64,000 nucleotides of DNA from Pseudomonas taetrolens (GCF_900475285.1 NZ_LS483370.1:2556001-2620000); one strand, 5' to 3'. Counted from the stretch's first letter, positions 9,670 through 19,414 are shown. The notes: generated by a model not told the origin, from the sequence alone. A program made the numbers and translations.

Positions 9670-10758
9670 ATGGCGACACCGATCACGCTGCGCCTGCAAC
9701 ACCGTTATCCCGGGTTTACCCTGGACCTGGACCTGCAACTGCCTGGCAAGGGGGTGACAGCGCTTTACGGGCACTCCGGCTCGGGGAAAACCACCTGCCT
9801 GCGCTGTATCGCCGGCCTGGAACGTGCCAGCCAAGCCTTCGTACAGATCAATAATGAAGTCTGGCAGGATACCCGCAACAACGTGTTTGTCCCGGTACAC
9901 AAGCGTGCGCTGGGGTACATTTTTCAAGAGGCAAGCCTGTTTGCTCATTTAACGGTGCGGGCAAACCTTGAGTTCGGTTTGAAGCGTGTTGCCCCCAAGG
10001 ACCGGCATGTCGAGCTGGCACATGCCAGCCAATTGCTGGGCATCTCGCACTTGCTGGCGCGTATGCCCAATCATTTGTCAGGAGGCGAACGCCAGCGGGT
10101 CGGCATTGCCCGCGCACTTCTGACTAGCCCCAGGCTTTTATTGATGGATGAGCCGCTTGCCGCTCTGGACAACGCGCGCAAACGCGAAATCTTGCCGTAT
10201 CTGGAGCGCCTGCACGCTGAACTTGAGATTCCGGTGCTTTATATCAGTCACTCCCAGGACGAAGTTGCGCGGCTGGCAGACCATATTGTGCTGTTGAGCG
10301 ATGGCAAGGCGCTGGCCAGTGGCCCGATCAGCGAAACCCTTGCCAGGCTAGACCTGCCTTTGGCACAAGGTGATGACGCCGGGGTCGTCATCATCGGCAA
10401 AGTCTGTGATTACGACCCCCACTACCATTTGCTGTCCTTGCAATTGATGCCGGGGGGGCAGCGCCTGCGAGTCGCGCACACGCCAATGGCAATCGGCAAC
10501 ACGCTGCATGTGCGGGTGCAAGCCCGTGATGTCAGCTTGAGCCTGTCCCAAGGGGAGCACAGCAGCATACTGAACAGCTTGCAGGTGACGGTTATCGAAG
10601 AAGCCGAAGCCGACAACCAGGCCCATGTACTGGTGCGCCTTGAGTTGGCGGGCAGCGCCTTACTGGCACGTATTACCCGCTACTCACGCGATCAGCTTGG
10701 CCTGTACCCCGGACAAGTGCTCTGGGCCAATATCAAATCGGTTGCTGTCCTGGCTTAA
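9670..10758 (+). CDS. modC: Molybdate ABC transporter, ATP-binding protein
   Basis: Cytoplasmic ATPase of the molybdate importer, 362 residues. Walker A is GHSGSGKTT (about residues 35-43), the ABC signature is [16 protein letters not shown], Walker B is [12 protein letters not shown], and the switch His lies in YISHSQDE. The C-terminal ~75 residues form a TOBE/Mop-like domain ([12 protein letters not shown]) that binds oxyanions in this family. The stop overlaps the stop of the convergent wzz-type gene by 4 bp, with no separate terminator between them. Confidence 0.95.
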   Translation: MATPITLRLQHRYPGFTLDLDLQLPGKGVTALYGHSGSGKTTCLRCIAGLERASQAFVQINNEVWQDTRNNVFVPVHKRALGYIFQEASLFAHLTVRANLEFGLKRVAPKDRHVELAHASQLLGISHLLARMPNHLSGGERQRVGIARALLTSPRLLLMDEPLAALDNARKREILPYLERLHAELEIPVLYISHSQDEVARLADHIVLLSDGKALASGPISETLARLDLPLAQGDDAGVVIIGKVCDYDPHYHLLSLQLMPGGQRLRVAHTPMAIGNTLHVRVQARDVSLSLSQGEHSSILNSLQVTVIEEAEADNQAHVLVRLELAGSALLARITRYSRDQLGLYPGQVLWANIKSVAVLA

Positions 10759-12044
10759 ACCGACGACTTTAGGCTTTGCCGGCGACGTCCCTGGAAATAA
10801 CGGGCTGTGGCAATGCCCATGCCCAGCAAGCCGCCCAGGAACAAGCCCAGGATGACAATAATGGCTTTTTTCGGCTTGATCGGACTGATCGGCGTCTGGG
10901 CCTTGCGGTCAATATTGACCAACCCCAGATGGCTCATATCAGTCCTCAGGTTGCCCAACCGCACCACTTCGGCCCGTAAAGGTTCAATGTTCTTCAGAAA
11001 CAGGTCTTCGTTCGAGCGCTTGGTAAGCATCTCTACCTGGCGGTTGACTTCCAGCAGCTGCAACTGCCTGCCGATGTCCGATATCTTCTTGTCGGTGAAG
11101 TCGTCAGACGTGCGTTTGAGCAGTGCCGCACGCTCAGCCTGAAGGGCCTTGGTGCCCATGAAATATAACGGGATGCTCTGTGACGTGATTTCGGTCCGCA
11201 TCACGCTGGAAGACGAACCCTGGGCCGCATCTGCCATCGCTGAAGGTGTGGTCGGATGCACAATACCCAAAGAACTGGCAATGGAAATCGCTTCATTGAG
11301 TTGTGCAATGCGGTCGTCGCGCTCGGTTCTGAGTTGCAGGCGCAAGGCCTTCAACTCATCTTTCAGTTTTGCCCGTTGCAACGTGTCAGCCTCGACCAGA
11401 GTTGCAATCTTGCCCTCTTTATCCGCGTGATAACCCGAGCGGGCAGCGTTGATTTTCTCTTCGAGCTCTCTGAGACGGTTATTGATGATGACTTTCAGGT
11501 CGGCGCTGATCTGTTCCCGCTGGTTGTTGATCGCGTATTCCACAAAACCATTGAGAATTTGTACGCCATTGACCGTGTCTGGATAAGTCAGCTCAAGCCG
11601 TATGAAAGGGCTCAACGAATCAGCCTTTTTCGGATCTGGCTGAGTCAAGTGGATGGCATCACGGTTAAATATCTCAAAACTCTGTTCAAGCGAGATACCG
11701 TCTTTTTCAAGCGGTTTGAACAATTCCTGATGGTCACGGAAAAAGTTCAAGCGCGTGTCATACGACTCAAGCGCAGACCCCACTTTAAGCAAGGCCTCTT
11801 TCGGCGGCAGCTTATAGACCTCCGATCGATTGAGAGCATCGAGTTCGTTGATTGCAGCGGGACGCAGAACGCTGCTCGCCAGGTAGACCGGCTGCGCGAG
11901 CAATGCATAGGCCAAAGCAACCCCACCCGCTACAACCGTGGTGGCAGCAATCAGCTTTTTTTGTTTCCAGTACGAGTGGAACAGGTCAAACAGGTCAATA
12001 TCAGCGTGTGAAGTTGCAGCTGGCGGAGGTTCAATAGCTTTCAA
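10755..12044 (-). CDS. wzz: Wzz-type polysaccharide chain-length regulator
   Basis: Wzz proteins sit in the inner membrane and set the modal length of O-antigen or related polymers. This one has a transmembrane helix near residues 28-48 ([17 protein letters not shown]), a long helical and coiled-coil periplasmic domain, a Pro-rich PISPIKPKK segment and a second helix ([17 protein letters not shown]) at the C-terminus. That is the standard PCP1 layout. At about 430 residues it resembles the longer Wzz2/FepE type. I place the start at TTG 12044 because AAGGTG precedes it by about 8 nt; a TTG at 12065 would add seven residues. No O-antigen genes lie nearby, so it is an isolated regulator. Confidence 0.85.
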   Translation of the reverse strand: MKAIEPPPAATSHADIDLFDLFHSYWKQKKLIAATTVVAGGVALAYALLAQPVYLASSVLRPAAINELDALNRSEVYKLPPKEALLKVGSALESYDTRLNFFRDHQELFKPLEKDGISLEQSFEIFNRDAIHLTQPDPKKADSLSPFIRLELTYPDTVNGVQILNGFVEYAINNQREQISADLKVIINNRLRELEEKINAARSGYHADKEGKIATLVEADTLQRAKLKDELKALRLQLRTERDDRIAQLNEAISIASSLGIVHPTTPSAMADAAQGSSSSVMRTEITSQSIPLYFMGTKALQAERAALLKRTSDDFTDKKISDIGRQLQLLEVNRQVEMLTKRSNEDLFLKNIEPLRAEVVRLGNLRTDMSHLGLVNIDRKAQTPISPIKPKKAIIVILGLFLGGLLGMGIATARYFQGRRRQSLKSSV

Positions 12045-12470
12045 AAATAGGCACCTTGTGAGCAAAACTTTTTGGCAAGTTCACCGCTGACGGTTTAAAC
12101 ACGGGCACTCTACCCAGAATTAAGGTAACGCTGTGACAGACTATTACAAATATAATTCCCGTCCATAAGAATCAAGCACATAGCTTCACAAAAGCAAGTG
12201 ATGACAAAGAGACACCATTCACATTTTCAAATAAACATTGTCGATTCGCTGCTGAAATACGTTTCTTGCATAAAACGTAACCTTCGCCCGTACACGAATA
12301 TACAATTCGTATTTATATTTGGCCGTGCCATGCCCGTTTTGTCTGCCGAGGCCTGCTTACAAGGGGGCGCGCAGCCAGTCGACAGCTTTCAACACAGGAT
12401 ATTTTTCCGACAGTCTGTGTAATTATTACCGCCACAAAAAAGCACGCTTACGTGTGGGGTAAGAATCAAC
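12045..12470. other. AT-rich intergenic region with an inverted repeat
   Basis: This 426-bp gap separates the wzz-type gene from a divergent LysR gene and is clearly richer in A/T than its surroundings. It contains the inverted repeat ACGAAT-ATACA-ATTCGT at 12294-12310, a possible operator. I see no convincing gene; an open stretch from 12198 lacks a clear ribosome site and familiar content. It should hold the promoters of both flanking genes. Confidence 0.5.
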
Positions 12471-13406
12471 ATGGACATTTATCAGGCAATGCGGGTGTTT
12501 GTCCGTGTAGTCGAGACCGGGAGTTTTACTGCAGCCGCTCAGGCGCTGGGCTACTCGACGGCACAAACTTCACGCTTGCTGTCCGAGCTGGAAGCCTCGT
12601 TGCAAGCCCGCCTGTTGCAGCGCAGCACGCGCCGCCTGGCGCTGACCGAAGTCGGCATGCGCTATCTGGAACGCTGCCGCATGATCCTCGGCGAGATCGA
12701 GGATGCCAATGCCGAAGCCGCCGGTGCACACCTGATTCCCCGTGGCCACTTGCGGGTACAGTCCACTACCGGGCTTGGCATCCAACTGCTGGCACCGCTG
12801 GTGGCCCGTTACGCCGAGCTCTATCCGCAGGTCAATGTCGACTTGACCTTGTCCCAGCGCCAGCCTGACTTGCTTGAAGAAGGCCATGACGTAGTCATCA
12901 CGCTGTCGGGCAGCCTGCCTGACTCGGAAATGATCGGGCAACCGCTGGGAAGCATTTTCAGCGTCATCAGTGCTGCTCCCTCCTACCTCAAGAGCCAGGG
13001 CATCCCGCAAACCCCCAGCGATCTCAACGATCACCGCTGTCTGCACCTGGTAGATCCCTTGTTTACCGACAGCTGGACCTTCCATGATGAACACGGCGAG
13101 CAGTCGATCCGCCCTGGCAACGTGTTTCAGGTCAATGTGGCCGAAGCCATGGCGCAAGCGGCCGAGGCCGGGCTAGGCGTGTGTCTGCTACCGGATTATG
13201 TCGCGGTGGGCTCTTATCGGAGTGGCGCGCTGGTACGTGTGCTGCCGCAGTATCGCCTGCATGAGAAAAGCATTTATGCGCTCTACCCTTCACGACGTTT
13301 TCTGGATGCGAAGGTCAAGACCTGGGTCGAGTTCTTGAAGCTCGAAATCCCGAAAGTCCTCGAAGGGCACCAGGCCATCGTGGATGACCCGGCGCATTGG
13401 GCGTAA
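12471..13406 (+). CDS. LysR-family transcriptional regulator
   Basis: The 311-residue protein has the LysR winged helix-turn-helix at residues 1-60 (VETGSFTAAAQALGYSTAQTS and TRRLALTEVG) and a substrate-binding domain from about residue 90 to 295. The phrase RGHLRVQSTTGLGIQLLAPLV is typical of the CrgA/DmlR-like subgroup. It is preceded by a long AT-rich gap and converges on hemB. No divergently transcribed metabolic gene reveals its target; the wzz-type gene across the gap is the only divergent neighbour. The effector cannot be predicted. Confidence 0.88.
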   Translation: MDIYQAMRVFVRVVETGSFTAAAQALGYSTAQTSRLLSELEASLQARLLQRSTRRLALTEVGMRYLERCRMILGEIEDANAEAAGAHLIPRGHLRVQSTTGLGIQLLAPLVARYAELYPQVNVDLTLSQRQPDLLEEGHDVVITLSGSLPDSEMIGQPLGSIFSVISAAPSYLKSQGIPQTPSDLNDHRCLHLVDPLFTDSWTFHDEHGEQSIRPGNVFQVNVAEAMAQAAEAGLGVCLLPDYVAVGSYRSGALVRVLPQYRLHEKSIYALYPSRRFLDAKVKTWVEFLKLEIPKVLEGHQAIVDDPAHWA

Positions 13407-13438
13407 CGGTTAAGTAAGCGCGGGAACCCGCGCCTGGC

Positions 13439-14416
13439 TCAAATCCCTTGCAAGGCAAGGTCCATGGCGAAGTAGGTCAGGATCATGTTGGCACCGGCAC
13501 GCTTGATCGAGCCCAGGCTTTCACGGACCACGCGCGCTTCATCGATGGCGCCCGCCTGAGCACCGAACTTGATCATCGCGTACTCACCGCTGACCTGATA
13601 CGCCGCCAATGGCAAGTGCGTGGCTTCGCGTATATCGCGAATAATGTCCAGGTAAGCACCTGCCGGCTTGACCATCAGTACGTCAGCACCTTCCTGCTCG
13701 TCCAGCAGCGACTCGCGAATGGCCTCACGCCGGTTCATCGGATTCATCTGGTATGACTTGCGGTCGCCTTTCAGTGCGCTGCCACCGGCTTCACGGAACG
13801 GGCCATAAAGGGCAGATGCAAACTTGGTCGAATAGGCCATGATCGCCGTGTCGGAAAAGCCCGCGCCATCCAGCGCGCTGCGGATCGCCTGGACCTGGCC
13901 ATCCATTGCGGCCGAAGGTGAAATAAAGTCAGCGCCTGCTGCGGCAGCGGCCACCGCCTGCTTGCCCAGGTTGATCAGCGTTGCGTCATTGTCGACACCG
14001 TGGTCATGCATCACGCCGCAATGACCGTGCGAGGTGTACTCACAAAAGCAGGTATCGCTCATGACAATCATTTCAGGCGCGGCGTCCTTGCAGATACGCG
14101 CCATGCGCGATACCAGGCCGTCTTCACGCATGGCGTCGCTGCCGGTGGCATCCAAATGATGCGACACACCGAAGGTCATCACTGATTTGATCCCGGCACG
14201 GGCATACCGCTCAATTTCGCCCGCCAGTTTCGACTCGGGGATACGCATCACACCCGGCATGCTGCTGATCGGCACGAAGTCATCGATTTCTTCTTCGACA
14301 AAAATCGGCAACACCAGGTCGTTCAGACTGAATTCGGTTTCCTGAAACACATCGCGCAAGGTCTGTGAACGGCGCAAGCGACGGGGACGTACGGAGGGAA
14401 ACTGGTTAGGCATCAT
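13439..14416 (-). CDS. hemB: Delta-aminolevulinic acid dehydratase (porphobilinogen synthase), zinc-type
   Basis: HemB condenses two 5-aminolevulinate molecules to porphobilinogen in haem synthesis. In the 325 residues the Schiff-base lysines are Lys198 (YSTKFAS) and Lys250 (LMVKPAG). The active-site segment [14 protein letters not shown] holds Cys123, Cys125 and Cys133, the three zinc ligands of zinc-type enzymes. P. aeruginosa HemB is known to lack these cysteines and to use magnesium, so this is likely a second, zinc-type paralogue or a lineage replacement. The ATG pair at 14416 follows AGGAACC. No other haem gene is adjacent. Confidence 0.95.
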   Translation of the reverse strand: MMPNQFPSVRPRRLRRSQTLRDVFQETEFSLNDLVLPIFVEEEIDDFVPISSMPGVMRIPESKLAGEIERYARAGIKSVMTFGVSHHLDATGSDAMREDGLVSRMARICKDAAPEMIVMSDTCFCEYTSHGHCGVMHDHGVDNDATLINLGKQAVAAAAAGADFISPSAAMDGQVQAIRSALDGAGFSDTAIMAYSTKFASALYGPFREAGGSALKGDRKSYQMNPMNRREAIRESLLDEQEGADVLMVKPAGAYLDIIRDIREATHLPLAAYQVSGEYAMIKFGAQAGAIDEARVVRESLGSIKRAGANMILTYFAMDLALQGI

Positions 14417-14615
14417 GGTTCCTGATGGGCAAGTTCATAATACAAACGAGCCTTGGCCAAGGCTCAATGGCGCAACAAATACAGGATTGATTCTACAATT
14501 GCAAAACTCCGGACGCCTGCGGCCTCTTGCCACGGCCCGTTTACCGGTGGCTTCGATGCTACAAAAAACAGCCGATGGCGTGCTTGCGTTACACCGCTCC
14601 CAGGCTAATTATTGA

Positions 14616-14624
14616 ACATTTCGT
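14616..14624. promoter_or_regulatory. Candidate ArsR half-site before the regulator gene
   Basis: ACATTTCGT occurs 22 bp before the ArsR-family start codon. The same nonamer forms one arm of the inverted repeat at 14955-14978 before the oxidoreductase gene, suggesting that one protein recognises both promoters. Confidence 0.35.
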
Positions 14625-14646
14625 AAAAAGGCGTATCGTTGCGCCC

Positions 14647-14943
14647 ATGATTCTCGAACAGCTTAAAGCGCTGGGCAATGACACCCGCATGCAAATGATG
14701 GAGTGGCTCAAAGACCCGACCAATAATTTCCCGCCTCAGGGTCACGGCGACCCTGCTATCGGTGTGTGCGTGACCCATTTGCAACACAAGGCTGGCCTGA
14801 GCCCTTCTGCCGCTTCCGCCCACCTGGCCATTTTGCAGCGCGCCGGCTTTGTGCTGACGACACGCATTGGCAAATGGACGTATTACCGACGTAATGAACA
14901 GGCGATCGATGAATTTGCAGTTAAGCTGAAACACGAGTTGTAA
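14647..14943 (+). CDS. ArsR-family winged-helix regulator
   Basis: A 98-residue small winged-helix repressor. MILEQLKALGNDTRMQMMEWL is helix 1-2; CVTHLQHKAGLSPSAASAHLAILQRAGFV is the recognition region (given here in two parts, CVTHLQHKAGLSPSA and ASAHLAILQRAGF); RIGKWTYYRRNEQAI is the wing. The metal-binding ELCVC motif of true ArsR is absent, so it probably senses something else, such as an organic or redox signal. The ATG at 14647 is chosen because the upstream in-frame residues do not look coding. It lies 54 bp before an oxidoreductase gene with a shared palindrome, its likely target. Confidence 0.82.
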   Translation: MILEQLKALGNDTRMQMMEWLKDPTNNFPPQGHGDPAIGVCVTHLQHKAGLSPSAASAHLAILQRAGFVLTTRIGKWTYYRRNEQAIDEFAVKLKHEL

Positions 14944-14954
14944 TTTTTAACCTT

Positions 14955-14978
14955 ACATTTCGTTATTTTACGTAATGT
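14955..14978. promoter_or_regulatory. Candidate ArsR-type operator before the oxidoreductase gene
   Basis: Imperfect inverted repeat ACATTTCGT-N6-ACGTAATGT with one mismatch, 19 bp upstream of the oxidoreductase start. One arm is identical to the half-site upstream of the ArsR gene. Confidence 0.45.
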
Positions 14979-14997
14979 GAAAACATGAGGACCTCCC

Positions 14998-16008
14998 ATG
15001 AGCACCAGAACCATCATCGTCCAACCTGGCGGCGGATATGACAATGTCGTCATCGGCGAACGCGAAGTGCGTGCACCGGCCAGCGGAGAAATCACTGTAC
15101 GTTTGTATGCCAACTCATTGAATTACCATGACTTTGCAGTCGTTAGCGGCATGTGGGGGCCTACTGAACCCCGCATTCCCATGGCAGACGGTGCCGGTGA
15201 AGTCATTGCCGTCGGTACTGATGTCAGCGAATTCAAGGTAGGCGATTCGGTGGTCAGCACCTTCTTCCCGGAATGGATTGACGGCACGCCGCTGGTTGAA
15301 GGTTTCGGCACTGTACCCGGTGACGGCATCGATGGTTATGCCCGCGAACAGGTCACGGCGAAGGCCACTTCGTTCACCCTCGCCCCTGCGGGCTGGAGCC
15401 ATGCCCAGGCCTCGACCCTGACCACGGCAGGCCTGACAGCCTGGCGCGCCCTGATGGTCGATGACTCGCTCAAGCCGGGGGACACGGTGCTGCTGCAAGG
15501 TACCGGCGGGGTGTCGATATTCGCCCTGCAATTCGCCAAGATGGCCGGTGCTACGGTGATTGCCACCTCCTCCAGCGACGAAAAACTCGAGCGTCTGAAG
15601 GCTATGGGTGCGGATCACGTGATCAATTACCGCAAGGATACGCAATGGGGCGAGACTGCCCGCGCCCTGACCGGCGGCCGCGGTGTCGATCACGTCATCG
15701 AGGTTGGCGGCCCTTCGACGCTTGAACAGTCGATGATTGCCGTGCGGGTCGCAGGGCATATTTCGATCATCGGTATTTTGAGCGGTGTCAGCGGCGAGAT
15801 GAACTTCGTCCCGGCCCTGATCAAGCAAGTGCGCTTGCAAGGCGTGTTGGTGGGCAGCCGCAGCCAGCAACAAGCCATGATCCGCGCCATCAATGCCAAT
15901 GGCATGCGCCCGGTGATCGATCGTCACTTCCCGCTGAGCGAGATCGTCGAAGCCTTCAAATACCAGGAAACCAATCAGCACTTCGGCAAGATCTGCCTGG
16001 ACATCTAA
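14998..16008 (+). CDS. NAD(P)-dependent quinone/alcohol oxidoreductase, MDR family
   Basis: A 336-residue medium-chain dehydrogenase/reductase with an N-terminal GroES-like domain (NSLNYHDFAVVSGMWG, then IPMADGAGEVIAVG) and a Rossmann domain whose motif is GTGGVSIFALQFAK near residues 165-178. VLLQGTGGVS and ADHVINYRK are typical of quinone-oxidoreductase-like members. The canonical catalytic zinc ligands (GHE) are absent, so it is likely a zinc-independent enzyme reducing quinones or enones. An ATG with GAGGACCTCCC upstream fits well. The adjacent ArsR-type gene and palindrome point to inducible control. Confidence 0.85.
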   Translation: MSTRTIIVQPGGGYDNVVIGEREVRAPASGEITVRLYANSLNYHDFAVVSGMWGPTEPRIPMADGAGEVIAVGTDVSEFKVGDSVVSTFFPEWIDGTPLVEGFGTVPGDGIDGYAREQVTAKATSFTLAPAGWSHAQASTLTTAGLTAWRALMVDDSLKPGDTVLLQGTGGVSIFALQFAKMAGATVIATSSSDEKLERLKAMGADHVINYRKDTQWGETARALTGGRGVDHVIEVGGPSTLEQSMIAVRVAGHISIIGILSGVSGEMNFVPALIKQVRLQGVLVGSRSQQQAMIRAINANGMRPVIDRHFPLSEIVEAFKYQETNQHFGKICLDI

Positions 16009-16088
16009 GCTGCAACAGCCTCCGGGCGCATTGACAATGCGCTCGGAGCTTCTCTAGATTCAGGCTTTTGCCCAAAGAGTCGAGCCTG

Positions 16089-16568
16089 ATGAGCCTTGAA
16101 TCCGTACGCGCTTTCTTCACCGCAAACGCCCCAGACCTGCACATCATCGAACTGGCCACCAGTACGGCGACCGTGGCACTGGCGGCACAAGCCCACGGGG
16201 TCGAACCCGGCCAGATCGCCAAGACCCTCGCTTTTCGGGTCGGTGAACGCAATGTGCTGCTGGTAGCCCGCGGCGACGCCCGCATCGACAACAAGAAGAT
16301 CAAACATGCGCTCGGCAGCAAAGCCAAAATGCTGGATGCCGAAACTGTCGTAGCCCTCACCAGCCATCCGGTCGGCGGGGTTTGCCCGTTTGGGTTGGCG
16401 ACGGATCTTGCTGTGTATTGTGATATTTCCCTGCAGGCCTTCACTGAAGTCATGCCCGCAGCCGGCGCGACGCATACAGCCGTGCGCATCTGCCCCACAC
16501 GCATGGCTGAACTGGTCAATGCTCAATGGGTCGATGTGTGCCAGCCCACCGAAACCGCCTGCGCCTGA
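16089..16568 (+). CDS. YbaK/EbsC-family aminoacyl-tRNA deacylase
   Basis: Members of this family hydrolyse mischarged tRNAs in trans, for example Cys- or Ala-tRNAPro. The protein is about 159 residues from ATG 16089. VEPGQIAKTLAFRVGERNVLL contains the conserved lysine strand in AKTLAF. HPVGGVCPFGLATDL holds the GGVCPFG-type loop seen across the family. ATHTAVRICPTRMAEL is close to the C-terminus. A TTG at 16068 would add seven residues but lacks support. The gene ends before a hairpin that terminates pgm on the other strand and may also stop this transcript. Substrate specificity cannot be read from the sequence. Confidence 0.85.
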   Translation: MSLESVRAFFTANAPDLHIIELATSTATVALAAQAHGVEPGQIAKTLAFRVGERNVLLVARGDARIDNKKIKHALGSKAKMLDAETVVALTSHPVGGVCPFGLATDLAVYCDISLQAFTEVMPAAGATHTAVRICPTRMAELVNAQWVDVCQPTETACA

Positions 16569-16583
16569 GCGGTTCCGGGCAAT

Positions 16584-16621
16584 AAAAAAGCCTGACGCTC
16601 AATCAGGATTGAGCGTCAGGC
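16584..16621 (-). terminator. Rho-independent terminator of pgm
   Basis: The long perfect stem CCTGACGCTCAAT / ATTGAGCGTCAGG with a CAGG loop is followed on the minus strand by CTTTTTT. It lies about 20 bp beyond the pgm stop and between convergent genes. Confidence 0.88.
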
Positions 16622-16641
16622 CCTGTTCAGTGCTCACGAAA

Positions 16642-18282
16642 TCAAGCGATGGCGTTATCCACCAGCACCTGGGCTTCCTCGACCAGACGGCTGAGGTGCT
16701 CATCGCCAATGAAGCTTTCGGCGTAGATTTTGTAGATGTCTTCAGTGCCCGAAGGACGTGCAGCGAACCAGCCGTTCTCAGTCATGACTTTCAGCCCGCC
16801 AATGGCCTGATTGTTGCCTGGCGCATGGCTGAGAATCCCGGTGATGGATTCGCCGGCGAGGGTCGTCGACGTGACCTGCTCAGGCGACAGCTTGCTCAAT
16901 TGAGCCTTTTGCTGCGCGGTGGCCTTGGCATCGACCCGCGTCGAGAACGGCTGGCCCAACTCTTCGGTCATGGCCTGGTACAGCCGGGAAGGATCACGGC
17001 CGGTGCGCGCGGTCATCTCGGCGGCCAGCAGCGAAGGAATCAGGCCGTCCTTGTCGGTCGACCAGACAGTGCCGTCACGACGCAAGAATGAAGCCCCTGC
17101 GCTCTCTTCGCCGCCAAACCCCAGAGAACCTTCAAACAAGCCATCGGCAAACCATTTGAAGCCTACCGGCACTTCGTACAAGCGGCGGCCGAGGCGCGCA
17201 CTGACGCGATCGATCAAGCCGCTGCTGACTACGGTTTTACCGACTGCGGCGTCTGCCCGCCATTGCGGCCGGTTCTGGAACAGATAATCAATGGATACGG
17301 CCAGGTAGTTGTTGGGGGCCAGCAAGCCGCCCGACGGGGTGACAATGCCGTGGCGGTCGTGATCCGGATCACAGGCGAAAGCGACGTCGAAGCGCTCCTT
17401 GAGCCCGATCAGTCCTTGCATGGCGTAGCTGGAGGACGGGTCCATGCGGATCCGGCCATCCCAATCCACGCACATGAAGCGGAACGTCGGATCGACCGCC
17501 GTGTTGACTACCTCAAGATTCAAGCCGTAATGCTCACCAATCGCAGACCAGTAGCGCACGCCCGCACCACCCAATGGATCAACACCAAGGCGCAGATTGG
17601 AGTCGCGCAGAAGATCCATGTCGATGACGTTTTTCAGGTCCGCGACATAGGTGTTGAGGTAGTCGTGGCGGTGGGTGGTACCAGCTTTCAACGCCTGCTC
17701 ATAGCTGACACGCTTCACGCCCGCAAGCCTGGCGGCCAGCAATTCGTTGGCCTTGGCTTCGATCCATTTGGTGACATCGGTATCGGCCGGACCGCCATTG
17801 GGCGGGTTGTACTTGAAGCCACCGCTTTCGGGCGGGTTATGCGACGGCGTAATCACTACGCCATCGGCCAGGCCTGATGTACGACCGCGGTTGTAGCAAA
17901 TGATCGCGTGCGAAATGGCCGGGGTCGGCGTGTACTCGTCGCCCGCTGCAATCATGGTTTCGACGCCATTGGCCGCAAACACTTCAAGCGCACTGGCGCC
18001 TGCCGGGGTGGACAGGGCGTGAGTATCGATGCCGACAAACAACGGGCCGTTGATGCCCTGTGCCTGGCGATAGAGGCAAATGGCCTGACTGATGGCCAGC
18101 ACATGCCACTCATTGAAGCTCAGCTCAAACGAGCTGCCTCGATGCCCTGAAGTACCAAAGGCCACGCGCTGGTTGGCAATGGCGGCATCAGGTTGACCGG
18201 TGTAGTAGGCGGTCACCAGTCGCGCAACATCGACCAGCAACTGAGTCGGAGCCGGCTTGCCCGCAAGAGGACTGAGTGTCAT
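16642..18282 (-). CDS. pgm: Phosphoglucomutase (alpha-D-glucose-specific)
   Basis: Pgm interconverts glucose-6-phosphate and glucose-1-phosphate in the cytoplasm, feeding GalU. Its 546 residues are the normal length for the E. coli Pgm type. The phosphoserine loop is [11 protein letters not shown] with Ser147, the metal-binding loop is CDPDHDRHG in domain 2, the sugar-binding GFKWFADGL and GGEESAG segments lie in domain 3, and the C-terminal phosphate-binding [12 protein letters not shown] is intact. The ATG at 18282 follows AGAGG. This differs from the Pseudomonas AlgC-type phosphomannomutase/phosphoglucomutase, which is shorter. Confidence 0.95.
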   Translation of the reverse strand: MTLSPLAGKPAPTQLLVDVARLVTAYYTGQPDAAIANQRVAFGTSGHRGSSFELSFNEWHVLAISQAICLYRQAQGINGPLFVGIDTHALSTPAGASALEVFAANGVETMIAAGDEYTPTPAISHAIICYNRGRTSGLADGVVITPSHNPPESGGFKYNPPNGGPADTDVTKWIEAKANELLAARLAGVKRVSYEQALKAGTTHRHDYLNTYVADLKNVIDMDLLRDSNLRLGVDPLGGAGVRYWSAIGEHYGLNLEVVNTAVDPTFRFMCVDWDGRIRMDPSSSYAMQGLIGLKERFDVAFACDPDHDRHGIVTPSGGLLAPNNYLAVSIDYLFQNRPQWRADAAVGKTVVSSGLIDRVSARLGRRLYEVPVGFKWFADGLFEGSLGFGGEESAGASFLRRDGTVWSTDKDGLIPSLLAAEMTARTGRDPSRLYQAMTEELGQPFSTRVDAKATAQQKAQLSKLSPEQVTSTTLAGESITGILSHAPGNNQAIGGLKVMTENGWFAARPSGTEDIYKIYAESFIGDEHLSRLVEEAQVLVDNAIA

Positions 18283-18323
18283 GCAAAACCTCTGGAAATA
18301 AGTAATACGAAGAAAAAACGCAG

Positions 18324-18338
18324 CTTACTGGCAGTAAG
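18324..18338. promoter_or_regulatory. Perfect 15-bp inverted repeat between pgm and eco
   Basis: CTTACTG-G-CAGTAAG is a perfect palindrome with one central base, 42 bp upstream of the pgm start. Its position suits an operator for pgm or for the divergent ecotin gene. The binding protein is unknown. Confidence 0.35.
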
Positions 18339-18543
18339 ACCATGGCGTGAAGCAATCTATCCCCGCCGGGTCGTCTGTTTTGCACTTAAACAGACAATTG
18401 GGCTCGGTGCCGGAGGATTTTGCATACTTCAAGCAGACCCGACACCCAAGGTGTTTGCATCCAGCCCTTGCGCGCAGCCAAACTATGCCAATGCACCGAT
18501 TTTATCCGGATGCTTATATTCAGCCCTGAAATAAGGAAGCAGC

Positions 18544-19026
18544 ATGAAACCACTCGTTATCAGCGCGGCGTTACTCATCTCGTTGAGTACGCTTTGCAGC
18601 GTGGCAAGCGCCGCCAAACTGGAAGATGTGGCGCCCTATCCTCAAGCCGAAAAAGGCTTTAGCCGCCAGGTCATCCACCTGCCAAAGCAGAAGAACGAAG
18701 ACGACTACAAAGTTCAGGTCATCGCCGGCAAGACCTTGCAGGTCGACTGCAATAAACAGCGCCTGGGCGGCAAGCTGGAGGAGCAAACGCTGCAAGGCTG
18801 GGGTTACCCGATGTATCGCCTGAGCAAGGTCAGCGGCCCCATGAGCACCTTGATGGCCTGCCCGCAAGGCAAATCCCATCCTGAATTCGTGCCCGTGGTC
18901 GGTGACGGCTTCATGCTGCGTTACAACAGCAAACTCCCTATCGTGGTGTATGTGCCCAACGACATCGAAGTGCGTTATCGGATCTGGTCAGCCTCCAAAC
19001 AGATCCGGCAGGCCAGCAGCGAATAA
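18544..19026 (+). CDS. eco: Ecotin, periplasmic serine protease inhibitor
   Basis: Ecotin is a dimeric periplasmic inhibitor of trypsin-fold proteases such as neutrophil elastase and pancreatic enzymes. The 160-residue precursor has a Sec signal peptide ending near [35 protein letters not shown] and [17 protein letters not shown] match ecotin closely. Cys69 and Cys106 are 37 residues apart, as in the E. coli disulfide. The reactive loop reads STLMACP, so P1 should be Leu103 where E. coli has Met. AGGAAGCAGC precedes the ATG. The following membrane-protein gene may be co-transcribed. Confidence 0.94.
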   Translation: MKPLVISAALLISLSTLCSVASAAKLEDVAPYPQAEKGFSRQVIHLPKQKNEDDYKVQVIAGKTLQVDCNKQRLGGKLEEQTLQGWGYPMYRLSKVSGPMSTLMACPQGKSHPEFVPVVGDGFMLRYNSKLPIVVYVPNDIEVRYRIWSASKQIRQASSE

Positions 19027-19081
19027 GACCGTTTAGCGCTCTCGCACACCGCACCCCGGTATCTCCCGCCCCGGACAAGGA

Positions 19082-19414
19082 ATGTTCAACTTGAAACGTA
19101 TCTTTCTGCCATTGCTGGCCCTGATCATTTTTGCCGCCTATACCTTCAGCGTCATGCTCCAGGCACAGGAATCCCTGCTCGACTTCGGCATTCGACTGAT
19201 GTCGAAACCGGATACCGCACAAGTGGTCATCGACCTTTACCTGCTCGCGGCCCTGGCCTGTATCTGGATGTACAAGGATGCCCGCGGCCGCGGGAAGACC
19301 ATGGCATCAGTGATCCCGTACTGGTTGATCACTGCGCTATTCGTTTCCATGGGGCCATTGTTGTATCTGGTGGTGCGTGGTCTGCAAGAGCACAAGGCAG
19401 CCCGCTCGCTTTAA
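19082..19414 (+). CDS. Small inner-membrane protein, DUF2834-like
   Basis: A 110-residue protein with three hydrophobic helices: FLPLLALIIFAAYTFSVML, VVIDLYLLAALACIWMYKDA and ITALFVSMGPLLYLVVRGL. The loop MYKDARGRGK and the ending MGPLLYLV resemble DUF2834 proteins, which are uncharacterised. AAGGA directly touches the ATG at 19082, which is too close for normal initiation. A TTG three codons later (19091) has better spacing and may be the true start. It lies 55 bp after ecotin. Confidence 0.65.
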   Translation: MFNLKRIFLPLLALIIFAAYTFSVMLQAQESLLDFGIRLMSKPDTAQVVIDLYLLAALACIWMYKDARGRGKTMASVIPYWLITALFVSMGPLLYLVVRGLQEHKAARSL

